A stretch of 64,000 bases of DNA. It comes from CAYUVH01 sp964448135 (GTDB lineage Bacteria; Verrucomicrobiota; Verrucomicrobiia; Limisphaerales; UBA8199). This document shows positions 35,310-44,683 of the stretch, piece after piece; within the stretch, counting starts at the first letter, position 1; the number at the start of each line of letters is the position of its first letter. Made by a program: the position numbers and the translations under genes. The stretch is from NCBI GenBank assembly GCA_964448135.1, contig CAYUVH010000016.1:16875-80874 (forward strand), written 5' to 3'. The notes under the pieces were generated by a model. That model was given only the letters and a program-made list of their open reading frames with translations. It ran no database searches and was not told the origin of the DNA.

Positions 35310-36632
35310 CTATTTTTGCAAAAACTTCACCACTGCTTCCGTGCGGGTATGCACGTGGAGTTTTTCGAAGATGCTTTTCACGTGGCCGTGGACGGTCCAG
35401 ATGCTGATGCCCAGTTTGTCGGCGATTTCTTTCGCCAGGTCGCCTTTCGCCAGCAGGGCGAGGATTTCGTGTTCGCGCGGGGTAAGCTTCGCCACGTCCA
35501 GGGCCGTCGGTCCCGTGGACATCGCCGAAACGAGCCGCTGGAAATACTCCCGGATTTTCACGGCGATCATCTCCCGCGTCACCGGTCCGGCGGCGTCCGC
35601 GATGGGCTCAAACAGCCGATGGTTGGGCGTTCTTTTCAACATGTAACCCGCGGCCCCGCCGGGCGTGGATTTGAAGAGTTGGTCGCTGTCTTCGAAGACC
35701 GAGTACAGCAGCCCCACCGTGCCCGGTTTTGCTTTTTGCATCTCGGCGAGACAGTTGCTCCCCGGTTGGTCGGGCAGTTCATAATTCATGAGCACCAGGT
35801 CCACTTTGCGCCGGAGGATTTCGCGCAGCGCCTCGGCGTGATGCGCGTACGCGGCCACACAGTTGAAACCCGCGACATTGTTCACGGCGGTCCGCAGGGC
35901 CAGACGGATGCTGGTATCGGGCTCGACTAACATGATGGCTCTGGCGTTCGGCGGCACGTCTTTCAATCCGGCAACGTTTTCGGATTTGCCATTCACCACG
36001 GTATGAATCGTCGTGTAGGTCCAGGCGAGCGGATCTTCGAGCCAGCGGAACGCGAGCGTCAATTCGCGGACGAAGTTTTGGTTCGCCACCGCCCAGCCCT
36101 GGCTCGTGATCGAGTGGTGAATCTTCATTGCCAGGGCGGCGGCCCTGGCTTCGTCGTTGGTGCGCAGGGGAAAATACCGGCTGATGCCGGAGTATTCGAT
36201 TCTCGCCGACAATTCGGGTTCGGCGGCGGGATGTTTTTCCGGGTGACGACGATGGATCAGCCGGCGCTTCCAATGGTGCTCGCTGAACTCCTCCGGGGCC
36301 GGCGGCGCCGTGGGCAATTCCGGTTGGAACCCCACCTTCGCCCGCCGCTGGCTGACCGCCTCCCAACCCTGCGTGTTGAGGGCCTGGAAAATCTGGCAGG
36401 CCTCCGCCGCCGCCTTGGCGCGGTCGCTCGATGAGAGCGAAAAGGTTTTGCGCTTTCCGAAGAGCTGCATTTTTACCGACCAACTGTTCACCGCGCGGGT
36501 CTGCCCCTTGTAAGTGAAAGTGTTTTTGAAGAGCCGTTGCTGCCAATAGGCGGCCTCCATTTTGGTGGCGGACGCGCTGACTTCCCGGGCGGAATTTTTC
36601 GTCGCGGCTGGTCTTGGACGTTTCTTGAACAC
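35310..36632 (-). CDS. Atypical LuxR-type regulator: duplicated N-terminal module plus degenerate receiver
   Basis: 440 residues. Residues 28-96 and 119-186 are two copies of one module: each has an N-terminal Trp, a strand pair ending (K)(T/Y)F(S/P)L, an Ala-rich helix (RAKAAAEACQIF / EARAAALAMKIH) and ends (T/S)QGW. The pattern recalls the AP2-like N-terminal DNA-binding domains of tyrosine recombinases. Residues about 230-350 align with the receiver of the regulator at 16298, but the phospho-acceptor Asp is Asn283 (VLMNYELP) and the acidic pair reads EPD (237-239) where the other regulator has EDD; Lys333 is kept. Residues 380-440 are an intact LuxR helix-turn-helix (LTPREHEILALLAKG, EIADKLGISIWTVHGH). 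It is probably a phosphorylation-independent transcription factor. No kinase is adjacent. Confidence 0.88.
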   Translation of the reverse strand: MFKKRPRPAATKNSAREVSASATKMEAAYWQQRLFKNTFTYKGQTRAVNSWSVKMQLFGKRKTFSLSSSDRAKAAAEACQIFQALNTQGWEAVSQRRAKVGFQPELPTAPPAPEEFSEHHWKRRLIHRRHPEKHPAAEPELSARIEYSGISRYFPLRTNDEARAAALAMKIHHSITSQGWAVANQNFVRELTLAFRWLEDPLAWTYTTIHTVVNGKSENVAGLKDVPPNARAIMLVEPDTSIRLALRTAVNNVAGFNCVAAYAHHAEALREILRRKVDLVLMNYELPDQPGSNCLAEMQKAKPGTVGLLYSVFEDSDQLFKSTPGGAAGYMLKRTPNHRLFEPIADAAGPVTREMIAVKIREYFQRLVSAMSTGPTALDVAKLTPREHEILALLAKGDLAKEIADKLGISIWTVHGHVKSIFEKLHVHTRTEAVVKFLQK

Positions 36633-36867
36633 ATTGGTTTTGTAAACCGCTTTTTCGTCCGTTTCAAGTCCCGCAGTCGAAAAGACTTACAAAATCCGGC
36701 TTCTAGCTCTTCCCACCAGGGTTCCGGGGGCGGGCAGACGCTCAGTAGTTCCCCTAAAACAGGGTATGGAACGACGCCCCGGGATGTTTAGACTGGCAAC
36801 CAGTAATCCTGATAACGGCCTGGCGCGCGGCGTCGGCCCCTGAGCTAACCAACCAACTGGGTCTGTT
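36633..36867. other. Divergent intergenic region
   Basis: This region separates the atypical regulator (minus) from the PEP-CTERM gene (plus) and must contain both promoters. I see no copy of the TTACAC palindrome and no clear operator. Confidence 0.5.
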
Positions 36868-37746
36868 ATGAAATTGTGTCAAACACGGGCGGGGAAGTTC
36901 CATCATTTGGTCGTCATGGGAGGGGTGGGCCTCTGCCTGGCGACGTTGAGTGCCAAAGCGGCGACGTACGAGTGGACGTTCAATAGCGGTGACCTGTCCA
37001 CCAGCCTCGGCAATGGCACCATGGCCTACGCCGACGGCCAGACCGCCACGCTGAGCTCCTTTGGCACGACGGGTGGAGGCATTCCCAACATCGGCGGCCA
37101 AAGCGCCTCCTTCCTGCATGTGCCCTCCATGCCCAATATCGGCAACGGCTATCTCCTCACTTTCAACGACACCGGCCCCAACGGCGGTGGCGCTTATGTG
37201 AACCAATACACGCTGATTTACGATTTATACTGGCCCAGCCCTCCAAACTGGACCGCGCTGTTCAACACGAACCCCAACAATCCCCCCAACAACGACGCCG
37301 ACTTCTACATTGCGTCCGATAGTTCGATCGGTATCGGGACGGTGTATTCCAGCGCGGGCGCGATTGCTTCCGGCACTTGGTATCGAATCGCGTTTGTGAT
37401 GGATGGCTCGGCCGGCACCATGACCTATTACATCAACGGCACCCAGGTCGCGACCGGCAGCCAGAGCGGCTCGGGTCTGGATGATCGCTGGTCGCTGCTC
37501 TCGAATGCCGATCCCGGCGCCGACCTGCTGCTCTTCAACGAAGGCGACACCAGCGGCAATTACACCCATGAGCTGTATCTCAACAGCGTGGCTTTTGCCG
37601 ACACCAACATGACGAGCGCGGAAATCGGCGCTTTGGGCGGACCTTCCGCCTACGGAATCTTTGTCGTGCCCGAACCAACCGTGCTGGGCCTGGCCGGCCT
37701 CGGCGCCCTCGTCCTTTGCCTGCGCTGCAAGGTCAAAAAAGCATAG
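36868..37746 (+). CDS. LamG-like PEP-CTERM exported protein
   Basis: 292 residues: a signal peptide (to about 32), one LamG-like module (YEWTFNSGDLSTSLGNGTM, GGAYVNQYTLIYDLYW, GTWYRIAFVMDGSAGTMTYY, LLLFNEGDTSGNYTHELYL, SAEIGALGGPSAYG) and a C-terminal PEP-CTERM sorting signal: VPEPTVLGLAGLGALVLCL followed by RCKVKKA. PEP-CTERM proteins are handled by an exosortase and anchored or released at the cell surface, usually in exopolysaccharide-producing bacteria. The module is the same as in the genes at 32952 and 39152, here forming almost the whole protein. A strong hairpin-plus-T terminator follows the stop. Confidence 0.92.
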   Translation: MKLCQTRAGKFHHLVVMGGVGLCLATLSAKAATYEWTFNSGDLSTSLGNGTMAYADGQTATLSSFGTTGGGIPNIGGQSASFLHVPSMPNIGNGYLLTFNDTGPNGGGAYVNQYTLIYDLYWPSPPNWTALFNTNPNNPPNNDADFYIASDSSIGIGTVYSSAGAIASGTWYRIAFVMDGSAGTMTYYINGTQVATGSQSGSGLDDRWSLLSNADPGADLLLFNEGDTSGNYTHELYLNSVAFADTNMTSAEIGALGGPSAYGIFVVPEPTVLGLAGLGALVLCLRCKVKKA

Positions 37747-37766
37747 ACCACGACGACATAATCTCG

Positions 37767-37812
37767 ACAGCCGTGCGGGCCCGCTTGCAAATGGACGCAC
37801 GGCTGTTTTGTT
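37767..37812 (+). terminator. Rho-independent terminator after the PEP-CTERM gene
   Basis: ACAGCCGTGCG (37767-37777) pairs with CGCACGGCTGT (37795-37805) and is followed by TTTTGTTG. The stem is 11 bp without mismatch, about 20 nt after the stop codon. Confidence 0.85.
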
Positions 37813-37917
37813 GATAAAGCGCCTCCGCGCACCCCCAGAACATGGTACTTGTTCCCGCGAAGACCGGTGTTAGTTTGCCATACTAGAACGACTCAACGAC
37901 TTTCGAACGCCGGGGAC

Positions 37918-38676
37918 ATGACTGCAACGCGAAACCAGTGCCACAAGGGCTTCACGCTCATCGAATTGCTGGTGGTCATCTCCATCATCGCCATCCTGGC
38001 CGCGATGATCCTGCCGGCGCTCGCCCGGGCGAAGGAGCGGGCCAAGCGGATTTCCTGCCTGAACAACGTCAAACAGCTCGCCCTGGGCAGCATTCTGTAT
38101 TCGGACGACGCCGCCGGGCTTTATGCCCCGACGAAAGACCCTTCCGACGACGACCAGACCTGGCTTTACAAAAATTACGTGGGCAGTCTCGGCACCTTTG
38201 TTTGCCCGAGCACGCAAAACTTCATTCGGGATAGCTGGTTGCCCAATCCGCCGCCTTCCGGGCCCATGGTCCTGCGCGACCTGCTCAAGTATGCGGGCAA
38301 CAAAACGGCCATTCCCGGTTCCAGCTACGAGCTGTTTGCCTGGTGGGGTGACCAGGGCAAACCCACTCCGATTCCGGCCGCTAAGACCCAGGCGAACGTC
38401 CTTTCCTGGAAATACCAATTCGTCTCCAGCTTCCCCTGCAACTCCGGATTCCTCGGCCAGCTCGCCGGTGCCTCGCGCGCGTGCCTGTTTCTGGATGGCG
38501 ACTCCGGCTATCTGGGCACGCGCACCGATGTGAGCAACTTTCCGGATCCGATCGACAACCATGGCGCCGACGGCAGCAATATTTCCTTCTGCGACGGCCA
38601 TGCCGAATTTATCTGGGCGAAGCCGGACACCAAGTATATCACCGCCATTTATCTCGGAACCGATGCGGATCCTTGA
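37918..38676 (+). CDS. Prepilin-type exported protein (DUF1559-like, DGH motif)
   Basis: 252 residues from the ATG at 37918. The N-terminus MTATRNQCHKGFTLIELLVV with ISIIAILAAMILPALARAK is a type IV prepilin signal, followed by RISCLNNVKQLALG as in the paralogue at 20154. The C-terminus carries NISFCDGHAEFIW, the DGH signature of this family. It is probably processed by prepilin peptidase and exposed to the periplasm or surface. The longer frame from 37849 is excluded because it would bury the cleavage signal. It lies after a terminator, so it has its own promoter. Confidence 0.9.
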   Translation: MTATRNQCHKGFTLIELLVVISIIAILAAMILPALARAKERAKRISCLNNVKQLALGSILYSDDAAGLYAPTKDPSDDDQTWLYKNYVGSLGTFVCPSTQNFIRDSWLPNPPPSGPMVLRDLLKYAGNKTAIPGSSYELFAWWGDQGKPTPIPAAKTQANVLSWKYQFVSSFPCNSGFLGQLAGASRACLFLDGDSGYLGTRTDVSNFPDPIDNHGADGSNISFCDGHAEFIWAKPDTKYITAIYLGTDADP

Positions 38677-38699
38677 GCGGGGCATTTAAGAATTCTGAC

Positions 38700-39110
38700 A
38701 TGGGCAAGAGCAGCGGCAATCGTGGTTATGGGTCGGGGAAGTGGTTTGGCGCATTGCCGGCACTCGCCGGATTCCTGCTGCTGGCAGCGGGCTGCGGCAA
38801 GCAGACCAGCATGGAGTCGGTGGATAGCGACGCCAACGGTTACCTGTGCCAGAAATGCAATGCCAAGGTTTACACGCCCCGAAAAGTGTTCTTGGAAAAA
38901 TGTCCCAAATGCAGCGCGGATGCCCTGGCCGACGTGGTCGGCTACTTCTGCGTCAAGGACCAGCACCTCACCCTGCGCCCAAAAATCTCCGGTCCCGCCG
39001 GTGCGGCCGTTTGTGAGAAGTGCCAGACGCCGTTAAAGAGCGCAATGGTCTCTCCCCGCGAAAAAGACCTGCAAGCCTGGGGAGCCGAGAAGACAACCGC
39101 CACAAAATAA
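38700..39110 (+). CDS. Putative lipoprotein with zinc-ribbon CxxC motifs
   Basis: 136 residues. After a basic N-terminus and hydrophobic stretch (FGALPALAGFLLLAAGC) a lipobox LAAGC marks a lipid-anchored cysteine at about residue 32. The mature part holds CQKCNAK, CPKC, a lone Cys (YFCVKDQH) and CEKCQTP; the three CxxC pairs would suit one or two zinc ribbons. Function unknown; a metal-binding envelope lipoprotein is an inference. It starts 23 nt after the prepilin-like gene on the same strand, so the two may be co-transcribed. Confidence 0.8.
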   Translation: MGKSSGNRGYGSGKWFGALPALAGFLLLAAGCGKQTSMESVDSDANGYLCQKCNAKVYTPRKVFLEKCPKCSADALADVVGYFCVKDQHLTLRPKISGPAGAAVCEKCQTPLKSAMVSPREKDLQAWGAEKTTATK

Positions 39111-39151
39111 ACCTCACCGTACCCCGATTTAGCCTTAACCCCCAACCCAAC

Positions 39152-41110
39152 ATGAAAACCCCATCGCTCCCCAAATACCTGTCCACCTGCGTGACGGCTG
39201 CCCTGCTGGCGTTCGCGACCAGCGCGACGGCTGACACCGTGCTGACCTTCGATACCATTGCGCCGCCGCAGTTCCACAACTCGGCCATTCCGCAGAGCTT
39301 CGCCGACTTCGCTTCAAGCTCCAGTTCCGGAATCTCCGTGTCCGGCATCGGCACGCCGGACATCGATGTGTCCTGGGCGGCGACGAACAACCCGGCGAAT
39401 GCCAACTCTCCTTCCCAGCGGTGGGATTACTACAGCATCGGCGGGAGCGAGGATTTTTGGCGGCTCGCGCAGTTGAACCAATCCCGCGTCGGCGACTACC
39501 ACGAAATCAGGTTCACGCCGGTCAATGGCAACAAGGCCGTCATCAAATCCTTCGCTTTCCAGGGCTACTACCCGATCATCCTGAACCCCACCAACAGCCT
39601 GTATTACCAGGAGTGGTTCACCTATCGCTGGGAAGTGTTGGATACAAATCTGACCTCCCTGGCCGGCACCGTTTACGCCTTCGGTTCGAACTCCAACAAG
39701 GACCACGTGGTGAACGTCAACTACACCGGCACCGCCAACCAGCCGTTGATTCTGCGCCTGACGCGCCTCGCTTCGACCCTGGGCGGCGCCGGCGCCACCA
39801 CGAACGATCCGGTCCGGCTCGAGGGCGATCCGGCTGACATCGGTATTGACGACATCACTTTCAGCGAAGAAACCAGCAACCCGAATCCGGTCGCGAGTGT
39901 TTCGTCCACCGCCAATGGGGAAACCAATTCGCTGCCGCAGTTCTACTACCGGGCCACGATCCTGGACGGCTTTTCCACGCAGATCGCCACCAATACGATC
40001 AAGCTTACCCTGGACGGAAATCCGCTGACTCCGACAATTGGAAAGACCGGCCTCGTGACCACCGTGAGCTTTTCCGCCGGTGGCCTGATCCGCAGTGGTT
40101 CCACCCACAATTACGCGCTGGTCTATAAGGACAATGCGGGTTCCCCGGCCAGCTACACCAACCAGACCACTTTCACGGTTCAAAATTACACCGGTTACGA
40201 ATGGCGTTTCCTCAACGGCGATCTCGGCACCTCGCTGGGGAACGGCACCATGGCCTACGCCAATGGCGACGGGGGCACGACGTTCGGCACCACGGACGGC
40301 GGCACCGTCCCGCACATCAATGGCACGCCGGCCAAATACATGCATGTGCCGGGCTTCACCGATGACACGCTGGGTTACTGGCTGACTTTTGCCGACAGTC
40401 CTCCGAATGTCGGCACGGCGTCCTATCTGAATCGGTGGACGCTGATCTTCGACTTCCTGATGCCGAACCTGACGGCCGAAAACTCGCCGGATTACCTTGT
40501 CCCGTTCTTCAATACGGATCCTTACAACCTGAGCGACGCGGATTTTTATCTGACCAGCGCGGGAGAGCTGGGCATCGGCGGCGGAGGTTACACGAGCCCC
40601 GGCGTGATCTCGGCGAACACGTGGTATCGCGTTGCCTTTGTCGCAGACCTGGCTGCCAACACCCTGACATACTATGTGAACGGTACCAGCGTAAAAACCA
40701 GGTCTGCCGACGGCCTGGGTGGCACTTGGTCGCTTTATTCCAACCAGGACGGCATCCCTTCACTGCTGTTGTTCAACGAAGGCGATGGCTCGGGAATTTA
40801 CACGCACAATCTCTATCTCAGCAGCGTAGCCTTCAGCGATCGCGTCCTGGGAGCTGCCGAACTCTCCGCCCTTGGCGCGCCGAAGGCCAGCGGCATTCTC
40901 GCGCCGAGTTTTGCGCCGAAGCCGACGCTGACCGCCGGTTCTGCCGGAGGCAGCGCCGTCGTTTCCTGGCCCACCAACTACGTGGGCTATTCACTCGAGC
41001 AGTCGGATACCGTTACGTCACCGCAGTGGAAACCCGTTGCGGGCATTACGAACAATTCGGTAACGCTCACCCCGGGTAGTACCCAAAAATTCTTCCGGCT
41101 CGTGCAATAG
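39152..41110 (+). CDS. Exported LamG-like protein, 652 aa
   Basis: 652 residues with a signal peptide (MKTPSLPKYLSTCVTAALLA... ATAD). Residues about 30-260 form a beta domain of the kind often named 'choice-of-anchor' (VLTFDTIAPP, GIGTPDIDVSWAATNN, IDDITF). About 265-350 is an Ig-like stretch. About 353-580 is the LamG-like module shared with two other genes (YEWRFLNGDLGTSLGNGTMA, NTWYRVAFVADLAANTLTYY, LLLFNEGDGSGIYTHNLYL, AAELSALGAPKASG). The last 60 residues form the usual C-terminal module ending KFFRLVQ. No catalytic motif is visible; probably a surface or secreted binding protein. A strong terminator follows at 41176. Confidence 0.9.
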   Translation: MKTPSLPKYLSTCVTAALLAFATSATADTVLTFDTIAPPQFHNSAIPQSFADFASSSSSGISVSGIGTPDIDVSWAATNNPANANSPSQRWDYYSIGGSEDFWRLAQLNQSRVGDYHEIRFTPVNGNKAVIKSFAFQGYYPIILNPTNSLYYQEWFTYRWEVLDTNLTSLAGTVYAFGSNSNKDHVVNVNYTGTANQPLILRLTRLASTLGGAGATTNDPVRLEGDPADIGIDDITFSEETSNPNPVASVSSTANGETNSLPQFYYRATILDGFSTQIATNTIKLTLDGNPLTPTIGKTGLVTTVSFSAGGLIRSGSTHNYALVYKDNAGSPASYTNQTTFTVQNYTGYEWRFLNGDLGTSLGNGTMAYANGDGGTTFGTTDGGTVPHINGTPAKYMHVPGFTDDTLGYWLTFADSPPNVGTASYLNRWTLIFDFLMPNLTAENSPDYLVPFFNTDPYNLSDADFYLTSAGELGIGGGGYTSPGVISANTWYRVAFVADLAANTLTYYVNGTSVKTRSADGLGGTWSLYSNQDGIPSLLLFNEGDGSGIYTHNLYLSSVAFSDRVLGAAELSALGAPKASGILAPSFAPKPTLTAGSAGGSAVVSWPTNYVGYSLEQSDTVTSPQWKPVAGITNNSVTLTPGSTQKFFRLVQ

Positions 41111-41175
41111 CCGGTTTCGTAAAACCACGGCGGCGGCGCCTCGCCTGTCGCCGCCGGCGCAAATCGTTTCTTCGT

Positions 41176-41212
41176 GAACGGCAGCGGCTGACTCCGCTGC
41201 CGTTCATTTTTG
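41176..41212 (+). terminator. Rho-independent terminator after the LamG-like gene
   Basis: GAACGGCAGCGG (41176-41187) pairs perfectly with CCGCTGCCGTTC (41194-41205) around a 6-nt loop, followed by ATTTTTG. It lies about 65 nt after the stop codon. Confidence 0.88.
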
Positions 41213-41707
41213 TGGCGCGCCGCCCGCCCGGATCCCCGGTTTGGGGCGCTTCCGTAACCGCGGCGGCCAGACCGATTTTGCCAATAAATCCACCCGTTTT
41301 GCCATTGCGTCCATTGTCATTGTTCCGTGGATGGGCATCCCTTAGAGATACGGCGAAATCGCGCGCCGGATTTTTCGTGAAGGCTTTTTCCCGCCCGAAG
41401 AGCCCATCCTCCGGCCCTCCCGGGAAGACTCGTTACCCGGCCGGTTTACCGGTATGATCGAAGCCATGCGAATGAACACGGTGGCCCTGCAACAAGTCAT
41501 GGGCGGCAGCCCCTGCCAGATTCCGGGAGTGCTCTATTCCGGCCAGCAAACGCAAGTGGGCGGCGAGGACGGGGTCGAATTGGTCATGCCACAGGCGATG
41601 GAAAAAGCGGCTGACGAACATTATTTCTCGCGCCGCTTCAAGGCTAGGACCTCCGCTTCACCCATCCCATGGCGCACACGCTTTCAACGCAAGTCCACCT
41701 GAGTCAT
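41213..41707. other. Intergenic region upstream of the sugar-utilisation cluster
   Basis: Short frames exist on both strands (for example 41433-41621 minus and 41454-41702 plus), but they overlap each other and match no family I know. The promoter of the GH106 gene should lie here. No clear operator was found. Confidence 0.45.
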
Positions 41708-44572
41708 ATGACGAATCGCTTTCTGGCCGTCCTGGCGCTGATTGTTTTGACTTGGGGAAGCCTCTGTGCGGCGGCTTCCATCGAGGACGACTGGCAGAAT
41801 CCACCGACGGACGCGCGGCTGCGGGCCTACTGGTGGTGGTTGAACGGGAACGTGACGGAGGAAGCCATCACGCGCGACCTCGAGGAGATGAAGGCAAAGG
41901 GATTCGGCGGCGCGTTGATTTGTGACGCCGACGGCTCGGCCCAGGATAACAATGCTCCCGCGCCGCACGGACCGACATTCCTGTCGCCCGAGTGGCTCAA
42001 ATTGTATCGCCATGCCTTGCGTGAGGCGGAGCGCTTGGGACTGGAGATGAGCCTGAACATCCAGAGCGGTTGGAACCTGGGCGGCCCGATGGTGACGCGT
42101 GAAGACGCGCCGAAGCAATTGAGCTGGACGGAAAGCCAAATCACTGGAGGAAAGCGGGTACAGGTCCAGCTCGAAAAACCCTTGGGCACGAATGGGTTCA
42201 GTCCGACGTTGTTTGTGCTCGCGTATCCCGCGCCAAAGAATTTGCCGGCGAATCGAAAGCCTTTGACCAACCTCCCGCAAAAGACCTTGCGGAAGGCGTT
42301 GACGCCCAGCTCCGCGCCGTCTTCGCAGCCGCTGTTTGACGAAATTCCCGGCACCCCCGGCGAGGAAGACATGCACGCGAAGGATGTTCTCGATATCACA
42401 AAACACATGAGCGCGGACGGCTTGCTGGACTGGGACTGTCCGCCCGGCGACTGGAAGGTGTTGCGCATCGGCTACGCGTTGAATGATCACTGCAGGGTTT
42501 CGACGTGCAGCGACGGCTGGGATGGCTACGCGATCGATCCGTTCGATGCCGCGGCTTTCAAGCGTTACTGGAACGCGGTGGTGGAACCGCTGATTGCGGA
42601 AGCCGGTCCCGCTGCGGGCAAGACGCTCAAGTATTTGCACACGGACAGTTGGGAGGTGGAAGTCGCCAACTGGACCCCGACGTTGCGCGAGGAATTCACG
42701 CGGCGGCGCGGCTATGACCCGCTGCCGTGGCTGCCGGTGATCGCGGGAAAAATCGTGAACAGCCGCGAGGAGAGCAACCGCTTCCTGAACGACTACCGCC
42801 GCACGATGGGCGACCTGGCCATTGATAATCACTACAAACTTTTCAAGGCAGGCGCGCACCAGCATGGGATGCTCATCCACCCGGAATCCGGCGGGCCGCA
42901 CGCGGTGCCGATCGACGCGCAGCAATGCCTTGGGTACGACGACGCGCCGATGAGCGAATTCTGGGCGATGTCCTGGCGGCATCGCGTCGGCGAAGCGGAT
43001 CGTTTCTTCGTGAAACAACCCGCCAGCGCGGCCCATGTTTACGGCCACAAGCTGGCGCTGGCGGAGGGATTCACGACCATCGGCCCGCACTGGCAGGAGA
43101 CGCTGTGGGACAATTTGAAGCCCACGTTCGATCACGCGGCGACAGAGGGCGTGAACCTGCTGGTCTGGCACGCGTTTGTTTGCTCGCCGAAATCGGAGGG
43201 CATGCCGGGGCAGCAATATTTCGCGGGTACCCATTTGAATCCCAACGTAACGTGGTGGAATAAATCGGAGCCGTTTTTCGCCTACATCAACCGCTGCCAG
43301 TCGTTGCTGCAACGCGGGCAGCCGGTAAGCGACATCGCCTATTACTATGGCGATCACGTGCCGAACTTCACGCAGTTGCGCAGCTCCGACCCGGCGAAAG
43401 TGGGAGCCGGTTACGATTACGATGTGCTGACCGAGGAAGCTCTGGTGAATCTGGCCCGGGTGGAAAACGGCCGGATCGTTTTATCGAACGGCGTGAGTTA
43501 CCACGCACTGGTGCTGCCGCCGCGCGACATGATCTCCATGAAGGTGCTGGCGAAACTGGCTGAGTTCGGCAAGGCCGGCGCCACGATCCTCGGTCCCCAA
43601 CCATCGCGTGCGAGTTCGTTGAACAATTATCCGGCCAACGATGCCGTGGTCGCCCGGATGGGAGCGGAATTGTGGAGCGGAAAGGCAGGGCAGGGCCGCT
43701 TCATTGCTGACAAAACGGCCCGGGAGGTGTTGCTCGCCGATGGCATGGCACCGGACTTCGAAGCCGCCGTCGGCGCGAGGCTGGACTACATTCACCGCCG
43801 CGACGGGGAAGCCGAAATCTATTTCGTCGCCAACCGCACGAATGACGCGCAAACGGCGCGCTGTGGGTTCCGGGTCGCTGGCAAGGCTCCGGAGCTGTGG
43901 AACCCCATGACCGGCGAACGGCGTTTTGCGTCCGCTTATGAGGAGCGGGACGGCCACACATTTGTGCCGCTGGATTTTGAGCCATACGGTTCGTGGTTTG
44001 TCGTCTTTCGTGAGCCGGCCGGCAGGCATCCCGCCACCCGCGGGAGCAATGCGGTGGCATGCAATTCGGTGTTGGAAATCAGTGGGGCCTGGGATGTGGA
44101 TTTCGACCAGCACTGGGGCGGGCCCGGGCCGGTGAAGTTCGATCAACTCGTGAATTGGACCACGCGCGAAGAACCCGGCATCAAATACTACAGCGGCACC
44201 GCGGTTTATCGGAAGACGTTCGAGCAGCCGGCGGCAGCGATAAAGTCAGGGGAAAAGATCTACATCGACTTGGGGAATGTGCGCGAGATTGCCGAAGTGA
44301 AACTCAACGGCAAACCGTGTGGCATAACCTGGGCGCCGCCCTTTCGCGTGGAGGTGACCGATGCCATCCAGGCTGGGAAGAACAATTTGGAAGTTGAGGT
44401 CGTCAATTTCTGGCCGAACCGGATTATTGGCGACGCCAGCCTCCCTGCGAGTAAACGGCTCACGCGGACGAATATTCGCAAACTGACTTCAGAAACCAAA
44501 TTGATGGACTCGGGCCTGCTCGGGCCGGTTACTGTGAAAACCTCCAAGGCGGGCTTGCGGCCACAGTTATGA
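41708..44572 (+). CDS. GH106-family glycoside hydrolase, putative alpha-L-rhamnosidase
   Basis: 954 residues from the ATG at 41708, with a signal peptide (MTNRFLAVLALIVLTWGSLCAAA). The N-terminal part has the GH106 hallmark RLRAYWWWLNGNVTEEAITR then EEMKAKGFGGALICDADG, and the catalytic barrel continues with SLNIQSGWNLGGP, LHTDSWEVEVANWTP and HPESGGPHAVPID. The C-terminal 190 residues form a beta-sandwich carbohydrate-binding region (YYSGTAVYRKTFEQP, IYIDLGNVREIAEVKLNGKP). GH106 enzymes release L-rhamnose from pectic or other glycans with inversion. Secreted or periplasmic. The stop overlaps a following ATG (ATGA at 44569), the first gene of a partly decayed operon containing a second rhamnosidase (GH78). 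Confidence 0.9.
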   Translation: MTNRFLAVLALIVLTWGSLCAAASIEDDWQNPPTDARLRAYWWWLNGNVTEEAITRDLEEMKAKGFGGALICDADGSAQDNNAPAPHGPTFLSPEWLKLYRHALREAERLGLEMSLNIQSGWNLGGPMVTREDAPKQLSWTESQITGGKRVQVQLEKPLGTNGFSPTLFVLAYPAPKNLPANRKPLTNLPQKTLRKALTPSSAPSSQPLFDEIPGTPGEEDMHAKDVLDITKHMSADGLLDWDCPPGDWKVLRIGYALNDHCRVSTCSDGWDGYAIDPFDAAAFKRYWNAVVEPLIAEAGPAAGKTLKYLHTDSWEVEVANWTPTLREEFTRRRGYDPLPWLPVIAGKIVNSREESNRFLNDYRRTMGDLAIDNHYKLFKAGAHQHGMLIHPESGGPHAVPIDAQQCLGYDDAPMSEFWAMSWRHRVGEADRFFVKQPASAAHVYGHKLALAEGFTTIGPHWQETLWDNLKPTFDHAATEGVNLLVWHAFVCSPKSEGMPGQQYFAGTHLNPNVTWWNKSEPFFAYINRCQSLLQRGQPVSDIAYYYGDHVPNFTQLRSSDPAKVGAGYDYDVLTEEALVNLARVENGRIVLSNGVSYHALVLPPRDMISMKVLAKLAEFGKAGATILGPQPSRASSLNNYPANDAVVARMGAELWSGKAGQGRFIADKTAREVLLADGMAPDFEAAVGARLDYIHRRDGEAEIYFVANRTNDAQTARCGFRVAGKAPELWNPMTGERRFASAYEERDGHTFVPLDFEPYGSWFVVFREPAGRHPATRGSNAVACNSVLEISGAWDVDFDQHWGGPGPVKFDQLVNWTTREEPGIKYYSGTAVYRKTFEQPAAAIKSGEKIYIDLGNVREIAEVKLNGKPCGITWAPPFRVEVTDAIQAGKNNLEVEVVNFWPNRIIGDASLPASKRLTRTNIRKLTSETKLMDSGLLGPVTVKTSKAGLRPQL

Positions 44573-44613
44573 AGCTTGTCCGAATCATAACTGCTGTCTG
44601 CCTGGCGCTCTAA
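44569..44613 (+). pseudogene. Truncated signal-peptide start of a decayed gene
   Basis: An ATG overlapping the GH106 stop (ATGA) begins MKLVRIITAVCLAL and ends at a TAA after 14 residues. The product is a perfect start of a signal peptide with nothing after it, so I read it as the surviving 5' end of an exported-protein gene whose body is lost. It lies directly before another gene remnant. Confidence 0.45.
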
Positions 44614-44683
44614 TCCGGTGGGAAAACGAACTTGGTAGCGGCGTCCGGTTCGCCAGACCTGTAATCGCAGTCGCTCACGAATT

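Noticed and set aside
41433..41702. Two short opposing frames upstream of the GH106 gene
   Set aside because: They overlap each other antisense, match no family and have no ribosome sites.
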